Positions 1-6,432 of a stretch of 17,746 nt of DNA are shown here, piece after piece (positions within the stretch are counted from its first letter, which is position 1; each line of letters opens with the position of its first letter). Below the pieces are notes generated by a model. It did no database searches and had not been told where the DNA came from. It saw only the letters and a list, made by a program, of their open reading frames with translations. This DNA comes from CAZXMB01 sp964641715 (GTDB lineage Bacteria; Desulfobacterota; BSN033; UBA1163). The DNA is taken from contig CAZXMB010000053.1 of the NCBI GenBank assembly GCA_964641715.1, positions 1-17,746 of the forward strand. The letters are read 5' to 3'. Made by a program: the position numbers and the translations under genes.

Positions 1-300
1 TTACTCCGATGGGATGGGAGGAGAGGGTGGCGAAACAATTTTTAAATAGACGAGGGTCGCACCCCAACCCCCTCCCTCAGGGGGAGCTATCCTGAAAGAT
101 TCAACCAGCGGGCTCTTTTTAAGAAAGGCGTGGACGATGTTTCGCTGAACCCCTCTCCCTTTTCCATGGATGATGCGGACCTCTTTAAATCCCTTCTTTT
201 GACATTCTTCGAGGTAATCCTCCAGGAGAGAAGAGATCTCTTTAGGCGAGAAGGTGTGAAGATCGATCCAATCCTCAATCGGGACATGAACGGGCATCAT
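1..300 (-). CDS. Small stand-alone Smr-domain protein
   Basis: This 99-residue protein is almost entirely one Smr domain, the MutS2 C-terminal type found in nucleases and RNA/DNA-binding proteins. Visible hallmarks are D-L-H at residues 13-15 (the LDLH-type motif), HGKGRG at 45-50 and GGGWGATLVYL at 76-86. The family includes DNA-nicking and RNA-cleaving members, so the substrate cannot be read from sequence. The ATG overlaps the TGA of the upstream uracil-DNA glycosylase in an ATGA junction, so the gene is probably translated by coupling and co-transcribed with it. There are two adjacent Met codons and either may be the start. The stop codon is the first three bases of the window, so the gene is complete. 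It lacks the MutS2 ATPase, and its N-terminal extension is only about ten residues. Confidence 0.88.
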   Translation of the reverse strand: MMPVHVPIEDWIDLHTFSPKEISSLLEDYLEECQKKGFKEVRIIHGKGRGVQRNIVHAFLKKSPLVESFRIAPPEGGGWGATLVYLKIVSPPSPPIPSE

Positions 301-1046
301 TTTTCCCTCTGCTCCAAACCTGAACCTTTCAATTTATCCCGGACCAACCTGAAAATTCCATGGAACATCGGTCGGGTCAGTTTTCCGGTCAGGGTGTTCT
401 GCTGACTCGGGTGGTATGTGGTAATTAAATTAAGAGTCCGGAGGCCTCTGGGGAACGGTTCAAAACCGTTCCCCAGAGGAGAGATTAAATAAACCTTACC
501 ATGGCCAAAGGAAAGAGAAGGAACCTCGTATCCTTTTAATCTCAAAGACTTTAAGGTCTGCACAAAGGCGATCTGCCCCAAAGGGACGATGACCTCGACA
601 TTTTTTAAAAGGTCGAGCTCTTTGAGCAAGTAAGGCCTGCAATTTTCAATCTCAACGGGGAGGGGTTTGTTCTCAGGAGGAGCACACCGGATGGTTGCGG
701 TGATATAGCAATCTTTCAGCCTGAGCCCATCCTCTCTCCGGGACGAAGAGGGTTGATTCGCAAAGCCGAACTGGTGAAGGGCCCTGAAAAGCCATTCTCC
801 GCTGCGGTCTCCGGTAAACATTCGGCCTGTTCTATTTCCGCCCTGGGCCGCGGGTGCAAGACCAATAATGAGAACCCGGGCCTTCGGGTCACCGAAGCCG
901 GGAAGGGGTCTGGACCAGTAATCCCAGTCCCTGAACCTTTTGGGTTTATGTTTTGAAAGTTCCCGGAGGTAGATCTTCAATCTCGGGCATTTTCGGCACC
1001 GGGTGATCCTCTTCTCCAAGCTCTTGAGTTCCACCCCTGAGGTCAT
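297..1046 (-). CDS. udgB: Family 5 uracil-DNA glycosylase (UdgB type)
   Basis: This 249-residue protein is a type 5 uracil-DNA glycosylase, which removes uracil and some other deaminated bases to begin base-excision repair. Motif A, GLAPAAQGGNRTGRMFTGD at residues 62-80, has the family 5 form, with Ala where families 1 and 4 carry a polar catalytic residue. The C-terminal HPSQQNT begins at H212. Four cysteines (C17, C20, C121, C136) fit the [4Fe-4S] cluster of family 4/5 enzymes. Length is normal for the family. The ATG at 1046 is preceded by a purine-rich GAAGGGA stretch. The gene overlaps the downstream Smr gene by 4 nt and diverges from the nuclease gene at 1167. Family 5 assignment rests on motif A; family 4 is the alternative. 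Confidence 0.9.
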   Translation of the reverse strand: MTSGVELKSLEKRITRCRKCPRLKIYLRELSKHKPKRFRDWDYWSRPLPGFGDPKARVLIIGLAPAAQGGNRTGRMFTGDRSGEWLFRALHQFGFANQPSSSRREDGLRLKDCYITATIRCAPPENKPLPVEIENCRPYLLKELDLLKNVEVIVPLGQIAFVQTLKSLRLKGYEVPSLSFGHGKVYLISPLGNGFEPFPRGLRTLNLITTYHPSQQNTLTGKLTRPMFHGIFRLVRDKLKGSGLEQREK

Positions 1047-1098
1047 TCCATTCCCTTCGTATCACACTTCAGTCACCTCTTTCAAGAAGAAATGTTTT

Positions 1099-1127
1099 TT
1101 GACAGAGGGGAGATTTCTTGTTAAAAA
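1099..1127 (+). promoter_or_regulatory. Sigma70-type promoter for the RecB-like nuclease gene
   Basis: A perfect TTGACA -35 box at 1099-1104 is followed after 17 bases by TAAAAA at 1122-1127, a reasonable -10 match. It lies about 40 bases before the TTG start at 1167, in the 120-base divergent gap with udgB. Called by eye from consensus; there is no transcription evidence. Confidence 0.5.
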
Positions 1128-1166
1128 TATTTCATTAACCCTGGGCGTGAAAGCAGGAGGCGGCCT

Positions 1167-2366
1167 TTGCCAACCTATTCCCATTCTCAACTTTCAACTT
1201 ATGAGACTTGTCCTCAACAATATAAATTTGCCTATATTGAAAGGATCAAGGTAGAGACGGAGGGGATTGAAGCCTTCATGGGGTCGAGGGTGCACGACGC
1301 CCTGGAGAAACTCTACCGGGATCTCAAAGTAACCAAACTCCCTACACTCGAAGAGCTCATCGCCTATTACCACCAGTCCTGGGAGAAGAACTGGAGTGAG
1401 ACCGTTCAGATCATCCGGAAGGATTATAGCGCCGAGGATTATCGGCGTCTCGGAGAAAGATGCGTTCAGGATTACTACCACCGCTATTATCCATTTGATC
1501 AGGGAAAAACATTAGGCCTTGAGGAAAACATCTATTTCCTCCTGGAAGAGGGCTACTGGATCCGGGGGGTGATCGACCGCCTGACCCTCTCGGATCATTC
1601 TGTCCTTGAGATACATGATTATAAAACCTCGGGACGTCTTCCCCCGAAGGGGGAGGTGGATTCGGACCGGCAACTGGCCTTCTATCAAATGGGAGTGGAG
1701 GGGAGATGGAAGGATATCCGGGAGGTCAAATTAATCTGGCACTATCTTTTCTTTGATGTGGAGATCCAGTCCTCCCGGACTCCGGAAGAGCTCCATCGGC
1801 TCCGTCAGGAGACCATGGAGCTCATCAGGAAGATCGAATCGGACAGAGGATTCCTTGCCAAGGAAGGCCCCCTCTGTAACTGGTGTGACTTCCAGGGATA
1901 TTGTCCCAAGAGGAAACATTTGATCGCAGTGGAGAATTTGTCCCCCAATGAATATCTTCAAGAGAAAGGGGTGAACCTGGTCAACCGGTATGTTGAATTG
2001 AAGGAGAAGAAGAGAATCTGGAATGAGGAGATTGACGCTGAATTGACAAGAATAGAAGAGGCACTTTATGCCTATGCCCGGGAGGAGGAGGTTGAGGCGG
2101 TCTATGGAAGCGATCATGTTGCCAAGATTAAGATCGAGACAAAAGAAAAATATCCATTAAAAGGAGATCCCAATCGAAAATTATTGGATGAGTTGGTCAA
2201 AAAGGCAGGAAAGTGGATGGAGGTTTCCGATTTAAATCCCTGGATGTTGGCAAGAATCCTGGATCGAAAGGGGTGGCCTCCTTCTCTGGTCAACAAGATA
2301 AGAGAATTTTGTTCCGTGGAGGAAAACCGTTCGATTGCCCTCTACAAACTGAAAGAAAGGGAATAA
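1167..2366 (+). CDS. RecB/Cas4-like PD-(D/E)XK nuclease with Fe-S cysteine set
   Basis: This 399-residue protein belongs to the PDDEXK_1 / RecB-like nuclease family. In order it shows C15 in the opening STYETCPQQY motif, H43 in GSRVHDALE, D137 in GVIDRL, the D151-Y-K153 active-site pair, and Q169 in RQLAFYQ. A C237-x2-C240-x5-C246 group follows. One early and three late cysteines are the [4Fe-4S] arrangement known from Cas4, AddB and related nucleases. Residues 260-399 are charged and helix-rich with no recognised domain. The start is TTG: an AGGAGG at 1155-1160 sits six bases upstream, and no earlier ATG fits the frame. No addA, helicase or cas gene is nearby, so the partner is unknown. Nuclease activity is inferred from the intact catalytic residues. 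Confidence 0.85.
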   Translation: MPTYSHSQLSTYETCPQQYKFAYIERIKVETEGIEAFMGSRVHDALEKLYRDLKVTKLPTLEELIAYYHQSWEKNWSETVQIIRKDYSAEDYRRLGERCVQDYYHRYYPFDQGKTLGLEENIYFLLEEGYWIRGVIDRLTLSDHSVLEIHDYKTSGRLPPKGEVDSDRQLAFYQMGVEGRWKDIREVKLIWHYLFFDVEIQSSRTPEELHRLRQETMELIRKIESDRGFLAKEGPLCNWCDFQGYCPKRKHLIAVENLSPNEYLQEKGVNLVNRYVELKEKKRIWNEEIDAELTRIEEALYAYAREEEVEAVYGSDHVAKIKIETKEKYPLKGDPNRKLLDELVKKAGKWMEVSDLNPWMLARILDRKGWPPSLVNKIREFCSVEENRSIALYKLKERE

Positions 2367-2411
2367 CTCAAGCAGGTTATTCAGAAGTTAGTATGAACAC
2401 ATTATATCTTT

Positions 2412-2464
2412 TGTAGGGCAACCCTTTAGGGTTGCTTTAAGCAAGGCTAAAGCCTTGCGCTACA
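2412..2464. repeat. 53-bp double-hairpin palindromic repeat (TGTAG...CTACA)
   Basis: Terminal TGTAG (2412-2416) pairs with CTACA (2460-2464). Inside are two perfect 7-bp hairpins: GCAACCC/GGGTTGC (2418-2424 and 2429-2435, loop TTTA) and GCAAGGC/GCCTTGC (2441-2447 and 2452-2458, loop TAAA). The two halves are roughly reverse complements of each other, as in REP or MITE-like elements. It lies about 45 bases after the nuclease stop, so it could also act as a terminator or an RNA-stability element, although no strong U-run follows. Confidence 0.75.
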
Positions 2465-2571
2465 CGTAAAACGATTTAATGCGTTTTTATTAGTATGAGT
2501 GAAACGGGGTCCTAAGTGGCTAAATAGAGATTTAGGATTTTCCGAGATTCCATAGAGAGTAGAGGTCCAAG

Positions 2572-2577
2572 AGGAGG
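2572..2577 (+). promoter_or_regulatory. Ribosome binding site of pepA
   Basis: An AGGAGG-like purine run lies just upstream of the ATG at 2583 and supports that start. The rest of the 2367-2582 gap holds the palindromic repeat and, at 2520-2535, a small stem (CTAAAT/ATTTAG with an AGAG loop). Confidence 0.5.
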
Positions 2578-2582
2578 ATCTT

Positions 2583-4076
2583 ATGGAAATTAAAACTGAG
2601 AAGGGCAGGGCGGAAAAGTTTCCCTGCGAGCTTCTTCTTCTTTTCTCTTTTGAATCCCCTGAATCGCTGGGAGGAGTTCTTCGGAATGTGGATCTGGAGT
2701 GGAAGGGATTTATCTCCCAGCTAATGAAGAGTGGGGATTTTAAAGGAGAGTTATTTCAATGTCGACTCATTCATACCCAGGGGCTCCTGCCTGCCAGACG
2801 GGTACTGCTCACAGGCCTTGGGAAGGAGGAAGAATTCGATCTGGATAAATGGCGTGGGGCTTCCTCAAAGGCCGGACAGTTCATCCGGGATTCCGGCATT
2901 AAAAAATTTGCCTTTCCAATCCTGAGGCTCGGGGGTTTCTCAGACGAAACCCTCACCGAATCCTTTGTGACCGGACTGATGCTCGGGACCTATCAGTTTA
3001 ACGAATTTAAGACCAGGGAAAGGGATAAGATCAGGGAGATAGAAGAAGTGACTCTCGTGGGAGAGACGGACGGAGAGCTTCTGGCCATTCAAAATGGATT
3101 GCGGACGGGTCGAATGATTTCTGAAGCGGTCTGCCTGGCAAGGGATCTGGTCAACAGCCCGAGCAATAAGGTCACTCCAACGGTATTGGCTGAAAAGGCA
3201 GAGCAGATAGCAATCGACCATGGGATGGAGATCCAAATATTGGAGATGTCGCAGGCAGAGGCTCTGGGCATGGGAGCATTTGTTTCTGTAGCCAGAGGAA
3301 GCCAGGAACCCTGTAAATTCATCACCCTCGAATATAACAAGGGGAAAGGATTGGAGACGATCGCCCTGGTCGGGAAGGGGATCACTTTTGACAGTGGTGG
3401 AATCTCTCTTAAACCCTCCGAGGCGATGGAGAAGATGAAGGACGATATGTCCGGCGCTGCGGCTGTCTTGGCCATACTGAAAACCGCCTCTGAACTTCAG
3501 ATCCCTCTCCATCTGGTGGGGATCATTCCGGCGACAGAAAATCTTCCGAGCGGGAAGGCCTATAAACCCGGGGATATTCTAAAAACCCTGTCGGGGCAAA
3601 CCGTAGAGGTGATCAGTACTGATGCGGAGGGCCGCCTCATCCTTTCCGATGCCCTTACTTACAGCCTTCGTTATCAGCCCAGGGTGATCATCGATCTGGC
3701 CACTCTCACCGGAGCGATTGTCATCGCACTGGGAGATCATGTGATCGGCCTTTTCGGAAACGATGAAACTCTTTTGAAGAGGGTTGAAGAGGCTTCGGGC
3801 AAAACCGGAGAGAAGGTCTGGAGATTACCCCTCTGGGATGAGTATTTCGACTATCTGAAAAGCGATGTGGCCGATTTCAGGAATGTGGGAACCCGCTCAG
3901 CAGGGGCCATCATCGGAGCTATTTTTCTGAGCAAGTTTGTGGGGAAAACCCCATGGGTCCATCTCGATATTGCAGGGCCTGCCTTTGTGGACAAAGAGAA
4001 ACCCTATATCCCAAAGGGAGGAACAGGTGTTGGGGTAAGGCTATTGATTCAACTGCTGAGGGATTGGAATAGGTGA
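2583..4076 (+). CDS. pepA: Leucyl aminopeptidase (M17 family, cytosol aminopeptidase)
   Basis: This 497-residue M17 metallo-aminopeptidase releases N-terminal residues from peptides, normally as a cytoplasmic hexamer with two divalent metal ions. The poorly conserved N-terminal domain covers about residues 1-165 and the catalytic domain the rest. All expected metal and catalytic residues are present, each shifted by five from E. coli PepA: K265 and D270 in GKGITFDSGG, K277, D288 in KMKDDMSGAAAV, D347 and E349 in the family signature STDAEGRL, and catalytic R351. Length is normal. E. coli PepA also binds DNA in Xer recombination; nothing here shows whether this one does. hemE starts about 100 bases downstream on the same strand, but the gap is filled with AT-rich repeat-like sequence, so co-transcription is uncertain. 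Confidence 0.96.
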   Translation: MEIKTEKGRAEKFPCELLLLFSFESPESLGGVLRNVDLEWKGFISQLMKSGDFKGELFQCRLIHTQGLLPARRVLLTGLGKEEEFDLDKWRGASSKAGQFIRDSGIKKFAFPILRLGGFSDETLTESFVTGLMLGTYQFNEFKTRERDKIREIEEVTLVGETDGELLAIQNGLRTGRMISEAVCLARDLVNSPSNKVTPTVLAEKAEQIAIDHGMEIQILEMSQAEALGMGAFVSVARGSQEPCKFITLEYNKGKGLETIALVGKGITFDSGGISLKPSEAMEKMKDDMSGAAAVLAILKTASELQIPLHLVGIIPATENLPSGKAYKPGDILKTLSGQTVEVISTDAEGRLILSDALTYSLRYQPRVIIDLATLTGAIVIALGDHVIGLFGNDETLLKRVEEASGKTGEKVWRLPLWDEYFDYLKSDVADFRNVGTRSAGAIIGAIFLSKFVGKTPWVHLDIAGPAFVDKEKPYIPKGGTGVGVRLLIQLLRDWNR

Positions 4077-4111
4077 GGTTCCAATAACTCAACGAATTTT
4101 TAGACCTTGCA

Positions 4112-4164
4112 AATTGGAGATTGGATATTATTTGATAATTGGTACTTGGGTATTGGTGATTGAT
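4112..4164. repeat. AT-rich short-period TTGG/ATTG repeat
   Basis: The gap between pepA and hemE contains degenerate reiterations of ATTGG and TTGGTATTGG-like words spaced about 6-10 bases apart. It resembles the low-complexity intergenic filler seen elsewhere in this window but uses a different unit. No promoter or clear hemE ribosome binding site stands out in it. Confidence 0.4.
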
Positions 4165-4179
4165 TAAAGAAAATCGGAT

Positions 4180-5229
4180 ATGAAAAAATTTGAGGATCAA
4201 TATCCCTTTCTTTTGGCTTGCCGGAGGCAGCCCACTCCTTATACACCCATCTGGCTGATGCGGCAGGCAGGCCGTTATATGAAAGAGTATCGGGCGCTCC
4301 GAAAGAAGTTCTCCTTTTTGGAGATGTGTAAAAACCCCGAACTGGCTGCTGAAGTCACCCTCCTTCCTATTGAGAAGTTTAAGATGGATGCGGCCATCAT
4401 CTTCTCCGATATCCTCCTTCCATTGGAGCCGATGGGAGTGGGTCTGGAATTTAAAAAGGGGGAGGGTCCTCTTGTCAGTCCTGTCCGGGAGGTCAAGGAA
4501 ATAGATCAACTTCGAATCATTGATCCCGAGAGAGACCTTTCTTTCCTGATGAAGGCCATTCGCATGGTCCGAGGGGAATTGGAAGGGAAATTCCCGTTGA
4601 TCGGTTTTTCAGGGGCCCCCTTCACCCTTGCCAGTTATGTGATTGAGGGGGGTCATTCCCCCAATTATGTTCTTACAAAAAGCCTGATGTATCAAAACCG
4701 GCCTGCGTGGACCGCTCTGATGGAGAAGATTTCGGAAGTATTGATCCGTTACCTCAACGCTCAGGTCCGGGCAGGTGTCCAGGCCCTTCAGCTCTTTGAC
4801 TCCTGGGCGGGATGTCTGAGCCCGAACGATTACCAGGAGTATGTATTCCCTTATTCTAAAAAGGTGATTGACGGTGTGGACAAGACTGTTCCGCTCATTC
4901 ATTTCAGCACTTCCTCTTCAACCCTGCTGGAAAAGATAAAGAAGGCGGGTGGAGAGGTGATCGGCGTGGATTGGAGGGTGGATCTGGATGAAGCCTGGGC
5001 TCGGGTGGGTTATGATGTGGCCATTCAGGGAAATCTTGACCCGGTTCTTCTTCTGGGCCCTATCCGTTTGATTGAAGAGGAGGTCAAAAGGATTCTCAAT
5101 CAGGCAGGGGGCAGGCCCGGACATATCTTCAACCTTGGGCATGGAATCCTTCCCAATACCCCTGTCGAAAATGTGGTTGCGCTGATCGACAGGGTCCATG
5201 AATATAGCTCAAAGATCAGACAGGATTGA
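4180..5229 (+). CDS. hemE: Uroporphyrinogen decarboxylase
   Basis: This 349-residue enzyme decarboxylates the four acetate side chains of uroporphyrinogen III to give coproporphyrinogen III in the cytoplasm. Signature 1 is intact in PIWLMRQAGRY (R28 and R32 bind substrate carboxylates). D77 in IIFSDILLP matches the pyrrole-binding Asp, Y153 in GAPFTLASYVIEGG matches the active-site Tyr, and H321 lies in NLGHGILP. Length is typical for the family. The ATG at 4180 gives the expected N-terminus, although the upstream Shine-Dalgarno is weak. It heads the hemE-hemH-hemY run. The same fold occurs in methyltransferases of the UroD superfamily, but the intact MRQAGRY signature and the neighbouring hemH make true HemE the clear choice. 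Confidence 0.97.
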   Translation: MKKFEDQYPFLLACRRQPTPYTPIWLMRQAGRYMKEYRALRKKFSFLEMCKNPELAAEVTLLPIEKFKMDAAIIFSDILLPLEPMGVGLEFKKGEGPLVSPVREVKEIDQLRIIDPERDLSFLMKAIRMVRGELEGKFPLIGFSGAPFTLASYVIEGGHSPNYVLTKSLMYQNRPAWTALMEKISEVLIRYLNAQVRAGVQALQLFDSWAGCLSPNDYQEYVFPYSKKVIDGVDKTVPLIHFSTSSSTLLEKIKKAGGEVIGVDWRVDLDEAWARVGYDVAIQGNLDPVLLLGPIRLIEEEVKRILNQAGGRPGHIFNLGHGILPNTPVENVVALIDRVHEYSSKIRQD

Positions 5230-5330
5230 GGGTTAGGGTTAAGGCCACGACGCCGATTGGCCACCATGAACGATGGACGAAACAGATAACACACTGTTCA
5301 TCGTTCATCGTTTAACGTTCATCGTTGCTA
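5230..5330. repeat. GAACGATGGAC-family inverted repeat upstream of hemH
   Basis: The gap holds a GGGTTAGGGTTAAGG lead-in and a GAACGATGGAC core at 5268-5278. Multiple TTCATCGTT units on the other arm (about 5297-5327) can pair with the core to form an imperfect hairpin. The same core recurs at 8740-8750 and 15879-15889. It occupies nearly all of the hemE-hemH spacer and runs almost to the hemH start codon. Confidence 0.65.
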
Positions 5331-5337
5331 AGCAAAA

Positions 5338-6246
5338 ATGATGAAAGCAATTCTCCTATTGGCTTTTGGGGGACCTCGCTCCCTTGATGAAATAGAGCCT
5401 TTTTTAACCCGCCTGATGAAGGGGGAAAAACCTTCTCCGGAACAATTGGAAAGGGTGAAGGAACGGTATTGTTTAATCGGGGGCTCTTCGCCCCTTCCGG
5501 AAATCACCTTCCGGCAGGCTAAGGCTTTAGAGAAAAGGCTGAATTCGAAAGGGTATTTACTCCAATCTTATGTGGGGATACGTTATGGTAAGCCTTTTAT
5601 CGAAGAAGCACTGAAAGAGATTCTTCAGAACGGCCACCGGGAAGTTTTTGCCATTCCCATGGCACCTTTCCGTTCCCGACTCAGCACAAACGCCTATGAA
5701 GAAGAATTAAACAGGGCAAACCAAATTTTCGGAAACCGATTGAAAATCAATTTTATTGAGGGATGGCATTCTCATCCCCTCTTTTTACGGGCGATTGCAG
5801 AGAAGGTTTTAGAAGGATTGAACCATTTTCCTCAGGAAGAGAGAAAAAAGGTTCACCTTATCTTCACGGCCCATAGCCTTCCGGAGTCCGCCGTCAGCAG
5901 GGATCCCTATGTGGTGGATATGAAGGAGAGTGTCGAGGGGGTACTGAAAAGGATCACGCCACTTCCCTGGCATATGGCCTTTCAAAGCAAAGGAGGCGGG
6001 CGTGAGAGGTGGATCGGTCCGGATATTGAATCGGTGTTGATCGAACTCCAAAAAATTAATGTGAAGAAAGTACTGGTCGCCCCGATTGGATTTGTTTCGG
6101 ACCATATCGAGATTCTCTATGATGTCGATATCCTCTGTCGGGAAAAGGCTGAATCCATGGGGATCGTATTGGAAAGGACTCCTTCCCTCAATGATTCTGA
6201 GCAGTTTATTGAGGCCCTTGCGGCCGTAATGGAAGAACATTTATAA
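5338..6246 (+). CDS. hemH: Ferrochelatase, Bacillus-like short form
   Basis: This 302-residue ferrochelatase inserts ferrous iron into a porphyrin. The catalytic His is H179 in TAHSLPE and the acidic partner E258 in GFVSDHIEILYD; WIGPDI near residues 225-230 is also typical. Compared from memory with B. subtilis HemH (a coproporphyrin ferrochelatase), similarity runs the whole length, including IGGSSPLPEIT, PFIEEALKEI and AHSLPE, and the length is close. The position of the Bacillus proximal iron-ligand Tyr13 is F10 here (LLAFGGP). No membrane tail or C-terminal [2Fe-2S] extension is present. The gene starts with two consecutive ATGs, and no convincing Shine-Dalgarno is visible because repeat sequence fills the leader. 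Substrate (protoporphyrin or coproporphyrin) is undecided. Confidence 0.95.
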   Translation: MMKAILLLAFGGPRSLDEIEPFLTRLMKGEKPSPEQLERVKERYCLIGGSSPLPEITFRQAKALEKRLNSKGYLLQSYVGIRYGKPFIEEALKEILQNGHREVFAIPMAPFRSRLSTNAYEEELNRANQIFGNRLKINFIEGWHSHPLFLRAIAEKVLEGLNHFPQEERKKVHLIFTAHSLPESAVSRDPYVVDMKESVEGVLKRITPLPWHMAFQSKGGGRERWIGPDIESVLIELQKINVKKVLVAPIGFVSDHIEILYDVDILCREKAESMGIVLERTPSLNDSEQFIEALAAVMEEHL

Positions 6247-6291
6247 AACCTCTTCCGTCTCCCCTGAGAGACCGTGTTGTAATCACTATTT

Positions 6292-6365
6292 TGTCACCCT
6301 GAACTTGATTCAGGGTCTCGTAACTCCTTGATTCTATTAGATGCCGAAACAAGTTCGGCATGACA
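6292..6365. repeat. 74-bp palindromic repeat with TGTCA/TGACA ends
   Basis: TGTCA at 6292-6296 and TGACA at 6361-6365 form inverted ends. Just inside are two hairpins: CCCTGAA/TTCAGGG (6297-6303 and 6309-6315) and TGCCGAA/TTCGGCA (6342-6348 and 6354-6360), separated by about 26 bases of AT-rich spacer. This matches a widespread type of bacterial intergenic palindromic repeat. It lies between hemH and hemY, so it would be part of the transcript if the operon is continuous. Confidence 0.75.
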
Positions 6366-6432
6366 TTTTTACCGTTTACCCCATTATGACATAATCTCTG
6401 ATGGGAGAGGGCGGGGGTGAGGGTGAATAAGG

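Noticed and set aside
1167..2366. Interpretation of the RecB-like nuclease as Cas4
   Set aside because: The protein is about twice the length of Cas4, and no cas gene or CRISPR array is present anywhere in the window.
2940..3512. 190-residue minus-strand frame opposite pepA
   Set aside because: It is antisense to the conserved catalytic domain of pepA and shows no motif or start signal.
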